64,000 bases of DNA from Gordonia rubripertincta (GCF_038024875.1 NZ_CP136136.1:3534001-3598000), one strand, 5' to 3'; counted from the first letter of the stretch, positions 45,690 to 60,210 are shown. The notes: generated by a model from the letters alone, not told the origin. A program made the numbers and translations.

Positions 45690-46074
45690 CGCACCGCAGA
45701 GAGCAACGCCCCCGGAGCCGCAAGCCCCGGGGAAGCAAAAGTGCCCGGGCCATTCGCTCGGGCCGCCTGTGCGGGGCCACTCCCAAGAACAAGATCGCGA
45801 GTAAATCTCGTGCTCTGGGAGAGCTCATCGGAGCCGAACTCATCATGAGGACGTCCGGTGGGTGTGTGTTCTTTGAGAACTCGATAGTGTGATGATGAAT
45901 TGTCTGATGCCATTTTTTGGCATCGAGCATCTTTATTGATGTGGATGTTTGTTTTTTTGTGTGGCGCTCGGCCCCGTCTGGGTGTCACATTTGCTAGTTT
46001 TGGATTGGTCAGGTTTGCTTTCCTGATTGTGTTGAAACGCTGGCGCTTGTGGGTGCTGGTTTTGTTTCACTATT
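45690..46074 (+). promoter_or_regulatory. rRNA leader with boxA-like site and processing elements
   Basis: TGTTCTTTGAGAACTCGATAG (45867-45887) resembles the mycobacterial boxA antitermination element bound by NusB-S10. GATGCCA/TGGCATC (45906-45924) is a hairpin next to it. TTGTCTGATG (45900-45909) is complementary to CATCAGACAA (47671-47680) after 16S and probably forms the RNase III stem around pre-16S. GAGCATCTTTATT at 45925 recurs in the 16S-23S spacer. No protein gene is supported in 45646-46074. Confidence 0.65.
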
Positions 46075-51180
<5,106 letters not shown>

Positions 51181-51292
51181 AACACCCACAACATCACCAA
51201 AACACTCTTTTTGGTGTGTTCGCATCCACTATGCATCTTCTGAGACAACACACAAACAAACAAATAACCGGTTTGTTGGTTGTTTCATAGAG
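51181..51292 (+). other. 23S-5S spacer with 3' arm of the pre-23S processing stem
   Basis: Bases 51220-51254 pair with 47886-47919 before 23S over about 30 positions with few mismatches, bringing the ends of pre-23S together for RNase III. The rest is A/C-rich. No tRNA is present. Confidence 0.7.
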
Positions 51293-51409
51293 TTACGGCG
51301 GCCATAGCGGAGGGGAAACGCCCGGCCCCATTCCGAACCCGGAAGCTAAGCCCTCCAGCGCCAATGGTACTGCACCTTAATCAGTGTGGGAGAGTAGGAC
51401 ACCGCCGAA
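51293..51409 (+). rRNA. rrf: 5S ribosomal RNA
   Basis: About 117 nt. The 5' end TTACGGCGGCCATAGCGG pairs with the 3' end ACACCGCCGAAC. The middle contains CCCATTCCGAACCCGGAAGC, the conserved loop B/C region. Boundaries are accurate to a few bases. Confidence 0.96.
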
Positions 51410-51424
51410 CACAATTTCAGAAGG

Positions 51425-51466
51425 GCCCCGTATTCGATGATTTCTTTCGTCGGATACGGGGCTTTT
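51425..51466 (+). terminator. Intrinsic terminator of the rRNA operon
   Basis: GCCCCGTATTCGA (51425-51437) pairs with TCGGATACGGGGC (51450-51462), with one wobble, and is followed by TTTT. This is a classical Rho-independent terminator 16 bp after 5S. Confidence 0.9.
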
Positions 51467-51539
51467 CTTGTTCGCGCACGTCGTATCGACGTGGCCGGCG
51501 ATGCTTCCCATCAAGGTTCAAGGGCATAGATTGGCAGCT

Positions 51540-53786
51540 ATGAGTGATCGTGATCGTCCGCGTCGTGACGGACGCGGTGAACGTGATACGCGAGATCAGC
51601 AGGAGTCACGGGGGCAGGGCGGCCCCCGAGGTCAGCGGGGTTCCCGCGTGCAGGGCAACTCCAGCCGTGGTGATTCGAGTCGGGGCCGTCGCCCCGACCG
51701 TCCGGGCCGCGAGCGCGGCGACGGTGGTCGCCGGCAGCAGGGCCCGCCGCTGCCCGATGACGTCAACGCGTCGGATCTCGATCCGGAAGTTCGACGTGAC
51801 CTCCTGACCCTCGACAAGGCGAATGCCGAGATCGTGGCCAAACACCTGGTCATGGTTGCGCGCCTGCTCCTCGAAGAGCCGGCCGTCGCGCTCGAACATG
51901 CTCGCGCCGCACGAGGCCGTGCGTCACGTGTGGGCGTCGTCCGAGAGACCACCGGTATCGCCGCGTACAACGCCGGCGAATGGCAGGAGTCCGCCACCGA
52001 GCTCCGTGCTGCCCGTCGTATCACCGGGAACAACGCTCTGCTGCCGCTCATCGCCGACTGCGAGCGTGGTCTCGGACGTCCGGAACGTGCTGTCGAGATC
52101 GCCCGTGGCGACGAGGGCCGTGCGCTCACCGGTGAGGAAGCCACCGAGATGCGGATCGTCGAAGCCGGTGCACGCATCGACCTCGGTGAGCCGGAGAAAG
52201 CGGTCGTCACGCTGCAGGCCGAGAACCTCAAACCGGGTCAGGTGGGAACCGGGCCGGCACGCCTCTTCTACGCCTACGCATCGGCGCTGTACGCGTCCGG
52301 TCGCCGCGACGAGGCCATCACCTGGTTCATGAACGCGGCCGCCGCCGACATCGACGATGTCACCGACGCCGAGTTCCGCCTGACCGAGCTCGCGAACGAC
52401 GACGCACCGGGGGGAGACGACGAGCCCGGGGTCGACGGCGTCGATGTTCTGGCTGACAGCGCGGTGTCGGCCACCGGACAGGCGAGCCCTGAACCAGCGA
52501 CTGCTGAGCCGGCGACTGCAGAGCCCGTGCGCGCAGAGCCCGCGCCGGCCGAGTCGATCGCGACTCCGGAGCCGACAGCGGCACCCGAGCCGGTTGCCGA
52601 ACCGGAACCGGTCGCTGCACCTGAGCCGGTGACGCCTGAGCCGGTTACCGCACCTGAACCGGTCACTCCAGAGCCCGCTACGGCATCGGAACCCGCCGAC
52701 ACCGACACGATCGACAACCTGGAAGGGACCGCCGACCTCTCGGCGGCGTCGAGCTACGTCGACGAGGACAGCGCGGGGTCGCAAGCCCTCGTCGACCGGT
52801 ACGACGCGCTGCTGCTGGACCTCGACGGGACCGTCTTCGCGGGCCATCAGGCGCTGCCGAATGCGGTCGACACCCTCGACCGGCTCGACATCCCTCGTTT
52901 CTTCGTGACGAACAACGCGAGTCGTCGTCCGGCCGAGGTCGCCGCACACCTTCGTGAGCTCGGCTTCGACGCCACGGACGATCTCGTCGTCACCAGTGCG
53001 CAGTCGGGGGCGCGGCTGCTGTCCGAGCATCTCCCTCCGGGTTCGCGGGCGCTGGTCATCGGCACCGACGGCCTGGCACAGGAGGTCCGTGAGGTAGGCA
53101 TCGGGGTGACGCGCAGCGCCGACGACCGTCCCGCAGCCGTAATCCAGGGCCACTCGACCGAGACCGGCTGGGCGCAGCTGTCCGAGGCCGCACTGGCGAT
53201 CCGGGCCGGTGCCCTCTGGGTGGCGACCAACGTCGACGCCACCCTGCCGTCCGAGCGCGGTCTACTGGTCGGCAACGGCTCGATGGTCGCCGCACTGCGC
53301 AGCGCCACCGGCAAGGAGCCCCTCGTCGCGGGCAAGCCTGCCGCCCCGCTGATGGCGGACGCCATCGCCCGTGCCGCGTCGAGTTTGCCGCTCGTCGTGG
53401 GCGACCGTCTCGACACCGACATCGAGGGCGCACATGCCGTCGGGATCGAGAGTGCGCTGGTCCTCACCGGCGTCAGCACGGTCACCGACCTGCTGGCCGC
53501 ACCGCCGAAGCAGCGGCCCACCTACGTCATCGACGATCTGGCCGGCGTGTTCGACGACGTCGACGCGGTCCGCGTGAGCGACCAGCCGGGCTGGACCGTG
53601 ACCGTGGACGCATCCACCGTGACTATCTCCGGCTCGGGTGACGAGATCGCTCTCGTCCCCGCTCTGGCAGCTGCCACCTGGGCCGCGGTCGATGCGGGCA
53701 CCGCCGATCCGGAAGAACTGCGGTTCCGTGCCGAGGGCCCGACGCGGGACAAGCTGGCGTCGCTGGGTGTCACCCTCGTCGGCTAG
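51540..53786 (+). CDS. Fusion of TPR-type protein (Rv1691-like) and HAD phosphatase (Rv1692-like)
   Basis: This 748-residue protein starts at ATG 51540. Residues 1-75 are Arg/Gly/Asp-rich and disordered. Residues 80-290 are helical, TPR-like repeats (DKANAEIVAKHLVMVARLLL and on) matching the type of Rv1691. Residues 310-405 are a Pro/Glu/Ala repeat linker (PEPVTAPEPVTPEPA and similar). Residues 420-748 are a HAD-family phosphatase: LLLDLDGTVFAGHQALPNA with the nucleophile aspartate, VTNNASRRP (motif II), a lysine in VAGKPAAPLM and VVGDRLDTDIEGAHAVGIES (motif IV). The M. tuberculosis homologue Rv1692 is a glycerol-3-phosphate phosphatase. In mycobacteria the two parts are separate neighbouring genes; here the frame is continuous. 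Confidence 0.85.
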   Translation: MSDRDRPRRDGRGERDTRDQQESRGQGGPRGQRGSRVQGNSSRGDSSRGRRPDRPGRERGDGGRRQQGPPLPDDVNASDLDPEVRRDLLTLDKANAEIVAKHLVMVARLLLEEPAVALEHARAARGRASRVGVVRETTGIAAYNAGEWQESATELRAARRITGNNALLPLIADCERGLGRPERAVEIARGDEGRALTGEEATEMRIVEAGARIDLGEPEKAVVTLQAENLKPGQVGTGPARLFYAYASALYASGRRDEAITWFMNAAAADIDDVTDAEFRLTELANDDAPGGDDEPGVDGVDVLADSAVSATGQASPEPATAEPATAEPVRAEPAPAESIATPEPTAAPEPVAEPEPVAAPEPVTPEPVTAPEPVTPEPATASEPADTDTIDNLEGTADLSAASSYVDEDSAGSQALVDRYDALLLDLDGTVFAGHQALPNAVDTLDRLDIPRFFVTNNASRRPAEVAAHLRELGFDATDDLVVTSAQSGARLLSEHLPPGSRALVIGTDGLAQEVREVGIGVTRSADDRPAAVIQGHSTETGWAQLSEAALAIRAGALWVATNVDATLPSERGLLVGNGSMVAALRSATGKEPLVAGKPAAPLMADAIARAASSLPLVVGDRLDTDIEGAHAVGIESALVLTGVSTVTDLLAAPPKQRPTYVIDDLAGVFDDVDAVRVSDQPGWTVTVDASTVTISGSGDEIALVPALAAATWAAVDAGTADPEELRFRAEGPTRDKLASLGVTLVG

Positions 53787-53797
53787 CGTGGTCCACG

Positions 53798-54130
53798 ATG
53801 ACTTTCCCGAGTGACGAGAGCAGGCGTTCGGACCCGAGCAGCGGTCCGACACCGAACAGCATGGCGCCCCGACCCGGTCCGGGCGCCATGCCGCGTCGCC
53901 AGTACGACCCGATGGCAGCGCTGCACGACGCGGCGTCGTCGGGTGCGGACACCGAGCTCGACCTACCCGACGTCGAGGCCACGGTCTCGGAGCTCCTGGC
54001 GCAGGTCGACGAGCTGCGGGAGTCCGTCGGAGACACCTTCTCGCTCGCTGCGCTCGAGCGCCAGGCAAACCTCCTCGAGCAGGCTCACGACGCCCTCACC
54101 GCGGCGCTCGACGCGGTGGACCGCCGATGA
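53798..54130 (+). CDS. Small coiled-coil protein (Rv1693-like position)
   Basis: The 110-residue protein has a Pro/Ser-rich first half and a predicted coiled coil in the second (VEATVSELLAQVDELRESVG, then ALERQANLLEQAHDALTAAL). No catalytic motif, signal peptide or membrane helix is seen. It lies 11 bp after the HAD fusion and 25 bp before tlyA, the place of the small Rv1693 in M. tuberculosis. Function unknown. Confidence 0.7.
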   Translation: MTFPSDESRRSDPSSGPTPNSMAPRPGPGAMPRRQYDPMAALHDAASSGADTELDLPDVEATVSELLAQVDELRESVGDTFSLAALERQANLLEQAHDALTAALDAVDRR

Positions 54131-54155
54131 TCCGACCCCCGACGCGGCACTGACG

Positions 54156-55016
54156 ATGGCAACCAGAGCACGACTCGATGCGGAACTCGTCCGGCGTGGC
54201 CTGGCCCGCTCGCGGGAGCAGGCGCGCGAACTCGTCGATGCCGGCGTCGTGAAGGTCAACGGAACGGTGGCGGCCAAGGCTGCGACCGGCGTCACCCGGG
54301 ACACCCCGATCGTCGTGGTGGAGGCGCCGAAGGACGACTGGGCGTCGCGCGGCGCCCACAAGCTCCTCGGGGCTCTCGAAGCGTTTGAACCCCAGGGTCT
54401 GACCCTGGCAGGTCGCCGGTGCCTCGACGCGGGTGCCTCGACCGGCGGCTTCACCGATGTTCTGCTGCGTCGCGACGTCCGAGAGGTCGTCGCCGTGGAC
54501 GTCGGTTACGGACAACTCATCTGGCGCCTGCAGAACGACGACCGCGTGCACGTCCACGACCGCACCAACGTCCGGCATCTCGAACCGGAGGCGATCGGCG
54601 GTCCGGTGGACGTCGTGGTCGCCGACCTGTCGTTCATCTCGCTGGGACTCGTCCTACCTGCGTTCGCTCGTTGTGCGGTGCCGGGTGCCGATCTGCTGCC
54701 CATGGTCAAGCCGCAGTTCGAGGTGGGGAAGGACCGCGTCGGCTCGGGTGGCGTCGTGCGCGATCCCGCACTGCGTGCCGAGGCCGTGCTTGCCGTGGCG
54801 ACCGAGGCGGCCGCTCTCGGGCTCGAGACCCGTGGTGTGGTGGCCAGTCCGCTGCCGGGCCCGTCGGGCAACGTCGAGTTCTTCCTCTGGCTGCGCAAGG
54901 AGCCCGGTGGCCGGGCGGGCGAGGAGTCGGGGGAGAGCGATAGGGTCGACCCGTCGGCCTCGTCCGACGAGCTCCGCTCCATGGTCGAGCGTGCGGTCGC
55001 GGAGGGTCCGAGCTGA
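54156..55016 (+). CDS. tlyA: 16S/23S rRNA (cytidine-2'-O)-methyltransferase TlyA
   Basis: TlyA (286 residues) has an N-terminal S4 RNA-binding domain (RLDAELVRRGLARSREQARELVDAG near 5) and a FtsJ-like methyltransferase domain. The AdoMet loop is CLDAGASTGGFTDVLL near 90, VVADLSFISL near 155 holds the catalytic aspartate, and MVKPQFEVGKDRVG near 184 holds a catalytic lysine. In mycobacteria it methylates one cytidine in each rRNA, and loss gives capreomycin resistance. The last 30 residues are a poorly conserved Ser/Glu-rich tail. ATG 54156 is preferred; the homologous region starts at residue 4. Confidence 0.95.
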   Translation: MATRARLDAELVRRGLARSREQARELVDAGVVKVNGTVAAKAATGVTRDTPIVVVEAPKDDWASRGAHKLLGALEAFEPQGLTLAGRRCLDAGASTGGFTDVLLRRDVREVVAVDVGYGQLIWRLQNDDRVHVHDRTNVRHLEPEAIGGPVDVVVADLSFISLGLVLPAFARCAVPGADLLPMVKPQFEVGKDRVGSGGVVRDPALRAEAVLAVATEAAALGLETRGVVASPLPGPSGNVEFFLWLRKEPGGRAGEESGESDRVDPSASSDELRSMVERAVAEGPS

Positions 55017-55098
55017 TCGGCGGATCGGCCGGGGCCCGCTCAAACGTTTCTGCTCGACGACACACGTCCGACCACACTTCTCTGGGAGGGAACCACCA

Positions 55099-56118
55099 GT
55101 GACCGACGATTCGGTAGCCGAGTCCGCCGGTGCCCGCGAGTTCTTGGTGGTCGCCCACACCGGACGCGAGAACGTCCTCGAGACGATCGAGGCCATCGCC
55201 CGCCACTGCGGTGCCGCCGGTGTCGCCCTCCGGGTCGTCGACCACGACACCCTCGACCGGGACGCCCCCGACCACGACGTCATCTACCGCAACCGCGACG
55301 ACCAGCAGTCGCGACCCGGGAACGTGCCCGTCGATCCCGACTACCTCCGGTCCCTGGGCGCCGTCGTCGAGGTGACCACCGCCGAGTCCGCATCGGCCGA
55401 GGGATGTGAGCTCGTGATCGTCCTCGGTGGTGACGGCACCTTCCTCCGTGCCGCCGAGTTGGCGTGCCCGGCGGGGGTGCCCGTCCTGGGCATCAACCTC
55501 GGGCACATCGGCTTCCTCGCCGAGTCGGAGGCGCACAAGGTCGACGAGGTGATGAACCAGCTCATCGCCCGCGACTACCGCATCGAACCGCGGATGACCC
55601 TCGAGATCGACATCGTGGACCCGGCCGACCCCGACCCGCCTACGGCGAGCAGTTGGGCGCTCAACGAGGTCGCGATCCTCAACACCAGCAAGAACGGTGT
55701 ACTCGAACTCGTCACCGAGGTCGACGGGCGGCCGGTGTCGGCATTCGGCGCCGACGGCGTGCTGGTCGCGACCCCGACCGGGTCGACGGCCTACGCCTTC
55801 TCGGCGGGCGGCCCGGTGATGTGGCCCGACCTCGAGGCGATCCTCGTGGTGCCCAACAACGCACACGCGCTGTTCGCGCGGCCCATGGTGACGAGCCCGC
55901 GGTCGCGCATCGCGGTGGAAGTCGACAAGAACGGACGCTCGGCGGTGGCGCTGTGTGACGGCCGTCGAGCACTCGACGTGCCGGCCGGCGCCCGCGTCGA
56001 GGTCGTACGCAGCGATCGTTCGGTGAACTGGATCCGGATCGACTCCGATCCGTTCGCCGACCGGCTCGTCACCAAGTTCGCCCTCCCGGTCACGGGATGG
56101 CGAGGGAGGCAGGCATAG
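55099..56118 (+). CDS. nadK: NAD kinase
   Basis: NadK (ppnK, 339 residues) phosphorylates NAD to NADP. It has the diagnostic VLGGDGTFLRAAEL near 110, the INLGHIGFLAE segment near 133, a WALNEVAILN motif near 194 and the FGADGVLVATPTGSTAYAFSAGGP signature split near 215-240. The start is GTG 55099, with GGGAGGGAA (55084-55092) upstream. The first 15 residues are variable. Its stop lies 2 bp before recN. Confidence 0.96.
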   Translation: MTDDSVAESAGAREFLVVAHTGRENVLETIEAIARHCGAAGVALRVVDHDTLDRDAPDHDVIYRNRDDQQSRPGNVPVDPDYLRSLGAVVEVTTAESASAEGCELVIVLGGDGTFLRAAELACPAGVPVLGINLGHIGFLAESEAHKVDEVMNQLIARDYRIEPRMTLEIDIVDPADPDPPTASSWALNEVAILNTSKNGVLELVTEVDGRPVSAFGADGVLVATPTGSTAYAFSAGGPVMWPDLEAILVVPNNAHALFARPMVTSPRSRIAVEVDKNGRSAVALCDGRRALDVPAGARVEVVRSDRSVNWIRIDSDPFADRLVTKFALPVTGWRGRQA

Positions 56119-56120
56119 GG

Positions 56121-57875
56121 GTGCTCGAAGAACTGTCGATCACCGGACTCGGTGTCATCGAGGAGGCGCAGGCGCGCTTCCATCCGGGCTTCACGGTGCT
56201 GACCGGCGAGACCGGCGCGGGCAAGACGATGATCGTCACCAGCCTGCACCTGCTGTCGGGTGCTCGTGCTGACGCGACCCGCGTCCGGACGGGTAGCGCC
56301 AAGGCGATCGTCGAGGGTCGTTTCCGGCTGGCGAACGCCGAGGGCGTGCAGAAGGATCCGGTGGTCGCCGACATCCTCGACTCCACCGGAGCCGAACTCG
56401 ACGACGACGACACCGTGATCGCGGTGCGCTCGGTGAGCGCCGACGGGCGCTCCCGCGCTCATCTCGGTGGCCGTTCGGTCCCCGTCGGCGTGATGGGTCA
56501 GCTCACCACCGCGGTCCTGGCCATCCACGGACAGAACGATCAGTTGCGTCTGCTTCGTCCGGAGCATCAGCGTGCAGCTCTCGACACGTTCGGCGGATCG
56601 AAGGCATCATCTGCGCTTGAGGCCTACCGCAAGGCGCGGACCGCGTGGGTCGACATCCTCGATGAGCTCGATGCCCGTCGCGCCAACTACCGCGAGCTCG
56701 CACAGGAAGCCGACCGGCTCCGCTTCGGCATCGACGAGATTGCCGCGGTCGATCCGCTCCCGGGCGAGGACGAGGATCTGACCGCCACGATCCGGCGTCT
56801 GTCCGACCTCGAGTCCATCCGCGGGGCCGCCGATCAGGCACACCACATCGTCGCCGGCGACTCGGGATCATCGGTCATCGAGGGATTGGGCTCCGTCCGC
56901 ACACTCCTCGAGGGCGCCGCCGACGACACCCTGCGAGGACTGGTCCCACGCGTCTCCGAGGCGCTCACCGTCATCACCGACGTCGGTGCCGAACTGACCG
57001 CGTTCACCTCGAGTCTCCCGGCGGATGCCGACGAACTCGACAAACTCCTGGCCCGCCAGGCCGAACTCAAGTCCCTCGTGCGCAAGTACGCGCCCGACGT
57101 CGACGGCGTCATCGACTGGCGGCACAAGGCGCAGGCCCGACTCGCCGAGATCGAGGACCCGCGGGCATCCATCGAGGAGCTCGAGTCCGCGGCCGCCACG
57201 GCGCTGGAGAAGGTCGAGGCCGCTGCGGCCAAACTGCACTCGCTGCGCGTCAAGGCGGCGTCGTCGATGGCGGACAAGGTGTCCAAGGAGCTGAAGGGCC
57301 TCGCCATGGGCGACTCGGCTCTGGCGGTCTCCGTCAGCCCCGAACCCGCCTCGCCCGAGGACCGGCTCGCGATCACGGTCGCCGGGACCCGCGCCCATGC
57401 CGGGGCCGACGGAGCCGACAAGGTCGAGTTCGCGCTTGTCGCGCATCCCGGGGCCACGCCGCTCCCGATCGCGAAGTCGGCGTCGGGCGGCGAACTGTCG
57501 CGTGTGATGCTCGCGCTGGAGGTTGTCCTCGCCGCTCCGACCTCCGGTTCGGTCATGGTGTTCGACGAGGTCGACGCCGGCGTCGGCGGTCGTGCGGCGG
57601 TGGAGATCGGCAAGCGTCTCTCGCGGCTGGCCCGAGCCCATCAGGTCATCGTGGTCACGCATCTGCCGCAGGTCGCGGCCTTTGCCGACAACCACCTCGT
57701 GATCGGCAAGTCCAAGAAGGGTGCGCTGGTCACCAGCAGTGTGCGGACCCTCGACCGTGACGAGCGTGTCGCCGAACTCGCACGCATGCTCGCCGGCCTG
57801 GGGGAGTCCGACACCGGACGTGCCCACGCCGAGGAACTTCTGGCCACCGCGGAGGCCGAACGGGCCGCGCACTGA
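56121..57875 (+). CDS. recN: DNA repair protein RecN
   Basis: RecN (584 residues) is an SMC-like ATPase in double-strand break repair. Walker A TVLTGETGAGKTM is near residue 27-40. The middle is coiled coil (about 150-360). The ABC signature is SASGGELSRVMLALEVVLA near 454, and Walker B is VMVFDEVDAGVGGRAA near 480. I chose GTG 56121 (VLEELSITGLGVIEEAQ) because it aligns with the mycobacterial N-terminus and follows nadK by 2 bp. ATG 56097 would add eight non-conserved residues inside nadK. No LexA box was recognised in front of it. Confidence 0.94.
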   Translation: MLEELSITGLGVIEEAQARFHPGFTVLTGETGAGKTMIVTSLHLLSGARADATRVRTGSAKAIVEGRFRLANAEGVQKDPVVADILDSTGAELDDDDTVIAVRSVSADGRSRAHLGGRSVPVGVMGQLTTAVLAIHGQNDQLRLLRPEHQRAALDTFGGSKASSALEAYRKARTAWVDILDELDARRANYRELAQEADRLRFGIDEIAAVDPLPGEDEDLTATIRRLSDLESIRGAADQAHHIVAGDSGSSVIEGLGSVRTLLEGAADDTLRGLVPRVSEALTVITDVGAELTAFTSSLPADADELDKLLARQAELKSLVRKYAPDVDGVIDWRHKAQARLAEIEDPRASIEELESAAATALEKVEAAAAKLHSLRVKAASSMADKVSKELKGLAMGDSALAVSVSPEPASPEDRLAITVAGTRAHAGADGADKVEFALVAHPGATPLPIAKSASGGELSRVMLALEVVLAAPTSGSVMVFDEVDAGVGGRAAVEIGKRLSRLARAHQVIVVTHLPQVAAFADNHLVIGKSKKGALVTSSVRTLDRDERVAELARMLAGLGESDTGRAHAEELLATAEAERAAH

Positions 57876-57976
57876 CCTCGGACGGGCTGGTGCCCGTGTT
57901 GCTTGTGTGACAAAAGTTTCTCGTGTTACGGCGCGCCTCCCGGGCTCCGTCGTGTGTTCGGTCAATCATTGCGGGC

Positions 57977-59164
57977 ATGAAGATGCCTGCACTGCTCGCG
58001 CGTAACACCGAAGAACTGCCTGGCGTGACCGGTATCGCCAGGATCGACAAGAACACCAAGCGGCTGCTCAGTCGGGTCGGCCCGGGTGACATCGCCATCC
58101 TCGACGAGGTCGACCTCGACCGCGTCACCGCCGACGCCCTCGTCGAGGCCAACGTCGTCGCGGTGGTCAACGCCTCGCGCTCGATCACCGGCCGCTACCC
58201 GAATCTCGGTCCGGAGGTGCTCGTCGCCTCGGGCATCGTGCTGCTCGACGATGTGGGCCCGGAGATCTTCAAGCGCGTCAAGGACGGCGCCAAGGTACGC
58301 GTCCACGACGACCGCCTGTTTGTCGGTGAACGTCGCCTGGCACTGGGCACCGAACTCGACGAGCGCGACATCGCCGACATCATGATCGGCGCCAAGGCAG
58401 GCCTCGTCGATCACCTGGAAGCCTTCTCGGGCAACACGATCGAGTTCATCCGCAGCGAGTCCCCGCTGTTGATCGACGGTGTCGGCGTGCCGGACATCGA
58501 CGTCGACCTGGCCGGCCGACACGTCATCATCGTCGGCGAAGGCGCCGACCGTGCCGCGGATCTGCGCGCGCTCAAGCCGTTCATCAAGGAGTACCAGCCG
58601 GTGATGGTCGGCGTCGGTACCGGTGCGGACACCCTGACGAAGGCCGGCTACAAGCCCGCGATCATCGTCGGCGATCCGGAGAACATCAAGACCCCGACGC
58701 TGAAATCCGGTGCGCAGCTGGTCCTTCCGGCCGACACCGACGGTCATGCGGCGGGACTCGAGCGCATCCAGGATCTCGGTATCGGTGCGACCACCTTCCC
58801 CGCAGCCGGCTCCGCGGAGGACCTCGCCCTGCTGTTGACCGACTATCACGGTGCCGACCTGATCGTCACCGTCGGCTACCCCGGCACTCTCGACGACTTC
58901 TTCGACCGTTCGCGTCGCGAGAGCAACCCGTCGATGTTCTTGACCCGGCTCAAGGTCGGTCAGAAGCTCGTCGACGCGAAAGCCGTTGCGACGCTGTATC
59001 GCAGCCGTGTCTCCGGTGCTGCGATCGCCTGTGTCGTCCTGGCCGCACTGGTCGCGGTGATCGCGGCGCTGCTGCTGTCGAACACCGGCACCGACGTCAC
59101 CGATTGGATCGTCACGCAGTGGAATGCCTTGTTCGACTGGGCACGAGAGGTCTGGAACCGATAG
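57977..59164 (+). CDS. steA: SteA-like protein, cytokinesis/cell-separation factor (Rv1697 type)
   Basis: The 395-residue protein starts at ATG 57977. Residues 1-330 resemble the thiamin-pyrophosphokinase-like SteA family, with GRHVIIVGEGADRAADLRAL near 178, VGVGTGADTLTKAGYKPAIIVGDPE near 213 and LPADTDGHAAGLERIQDLG near 252. Near 345-365 there is one membrane helix (AIACVVLAALVAVIAALLL), followed by a short tail. In Corynebacterium glutamicum SteA works with SteB in daughter-cell separation. The SteB/MctB-type gene follows 3 bp later. The 101-bp gap before it contains TTGTGTGACAAAAG, but no firm promoter call is made. Confidence 0.85.
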   Translation: MKMPALLARNTEELPGVTGIARIDKNTKRLLSRVGPGDIAILDEVDLDRVTADALVEANVVAVVNASRSITGRYPNLGPEVLVASGIVLLDDVGPEIFKRVKDGAKVRVHDDRLFVGERRLALGTELDERDIADIMIGAKAGLVDHLEAFSGNTIEFIRSESPLLIDGVGVPDIDVDLAGRHVIIVGEGADRAADLRALKPFIKEYQPVMVGVGTGADTLTKAGYKPAIIVGDPENIKTPTLKSGAQLVLPADTDGHAAGLERIQDLGIGATTFPAAGSAEDLALLLTDYHGADLIVTVGYPGTLDDFFDRSRRESNPSMFLTRLKVGQKLVDAKAVATLYRSRVSGAAIACVVLAALVAVIAALLLSNTGTDVTDWIVTQWNALFDWAREVWNR

Positions 59165-59167
59165 GCG

Positions 59168-60103
59168 ATGATTTCGCTACGACAGCATGCGATCTCACTG
59201 GTCGCGGTATTCCTGGCATTGGCGCTCGGACTGTTCCTCGGCTCGGGGTTCGTCGGCGATCGCGTGAACTCGATGACCGGCACCAGCCGGGACCGCATCG
59301 GTGATCTCGAGGAGCAGCGCGACGACCTGAACGCGAAACTGAACGCGGCCAACAGTTTCGACCTGGCGATCGGGCCGCGGCTCATCGCCAACACCCTCCG
59401 CGGCCAGTCGGTTCTCGTGGTGACCGCACCGAACGCGGCCGAGGCCGACGTCGACGCGGTGAAGGAGAACATCTCGGGCGCCGGCGCACGCTTCGCCGGT
59501 CAGATCGCGTTGACCGAGTCTCTCCTCGGTGACCAGGACGCCGAGCAGCTGCGCACCATCGTCGACCAGACGATCCCGCCGGGAGCGATCCTGCGCGCCG
59601 AGCTGACCGACACGGGCAGCCGGGCCGGTGATCTGCTCGGAACGCTGGTGCTCTCCGGGAAGTCGACCCGCCCCGCGTCGTCCGCGGACCGTCGGACCGG
59701 GCTCGCCGCCCTTCGCGACGGCGGGTTCATCGACTACGCGGACAACGCCGTCACGCCCGCCGATCTGCTGGTTGTGGTGACCGGCGACGAGTTCAACCCT
59801 GATTCGGGCGCCCAGGGTGCGCTCGTGGCACGCCTGGCCGCTGCGGCGTCTGTCCGTGGCGTGGGCGGGGTGCTCGTCGGTCGGACCGGATCGGCGAACG
59901 GTGGCTCACCGATCGCCGTGGTCCGTGCCGATCCGTCGCTGGCCAACGCCGTGTCCACCGTCGACAACGTCGACCAGCCAACCGGTCTGATCACCACCGT
60001 CCTGGCGCTCGCCGCCGAGGGCAAGGGGGCGACCGGGTCCTACGGAACCGGCGCCGGGGCCACCGCGGTGACCGTCGGGGCCGACGGCAAGCCGGCCGCC
60101 TGA
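59168..60103 (+). CDS. mctB: MctB/SteB-type envelope protein (Rv1698 type)
   Basis: This 311-residue protein has an N-terminal signal-anchor (MISLRQHAISLVAVFLALAL, continuing to GLFLGSGF), followed by a coiled coil (RIGDLEEQRDDLNAKLNAAN near 40) and an envelope domain. The mycobacterial homologue Rv1698 was described as a copper-export outer membrane protein (MctB), while the corynebacterial one (SteB) acts with SteA in cell separation. The tight steA spacing supports the second role here; the first is not excluded. It ends in a Gly/Ala/Thr-rich tail. A 10-bp hairpin follows at 60151. Confidence 0.87.
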   Translation: MISLRQHAISLVAVFLALALGLFLGSGFVGDRVNSMTGTSRDRIGDLEEQRDDLNAKLNAANSFDLAIGPRLIANTLRGQSVLVVTAPNAAEADVDAVKENISGAGARFAGQIALTESLLGDQDAEQLRTIVDQTIPPGAILRAELTDTGSRAGDLLGTLVLSGKSTRPASSADRRTGLAALRDGGFIDYADNAVTPADLLVVVTGDEFNPDSGAQGALVARLAAAASVRGVGGVLVGRTGSANGGSPIAVVRADPSLANAVSTVDNVDQPTGLITTVLALAAEGKGATGSYGTGAGATAVTVGADGKPAA

Positions 60104-60150
60104 CACCGTCGGGGCCTTCGCGCATCGAGCCGATTCCTTCATCGGAGTGA

Positions 60151-60183
60151 GTACCGCCACGCCGCGTCCCGGTGTGGCGGTAC
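60151..60183 (+). terminator. Hairpin between mctB and pyrG
   Basis: GTACCGCCAC (60151-60160) and GTGGCGGTAC (60174-60183) form a perfect 10-bp stem, extendable by further pairs, with a 13-nt loop. It probably ends the recN-steA-mctB transcript, 48 bp after the mctB stop. Confidence 0.55.
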
Positions 60184-60204
60184 GGCGTAGCGGCCCAGTG
60201 GTGT

Positions 60205-60210
60205 TACCCT
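60205..60210 (+). promoter_or_regulatory. Possible -10 element of pyrG
   Basis: GTGTTACCCTGGAG contains TACCCT (60205-60210), a common actinobacterial -10 form. Transcription would begin near 60217 and leave a leader of about 50 nt before the TTG start of pyrG. No clear -35 was identified. Confidence 0.35.
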
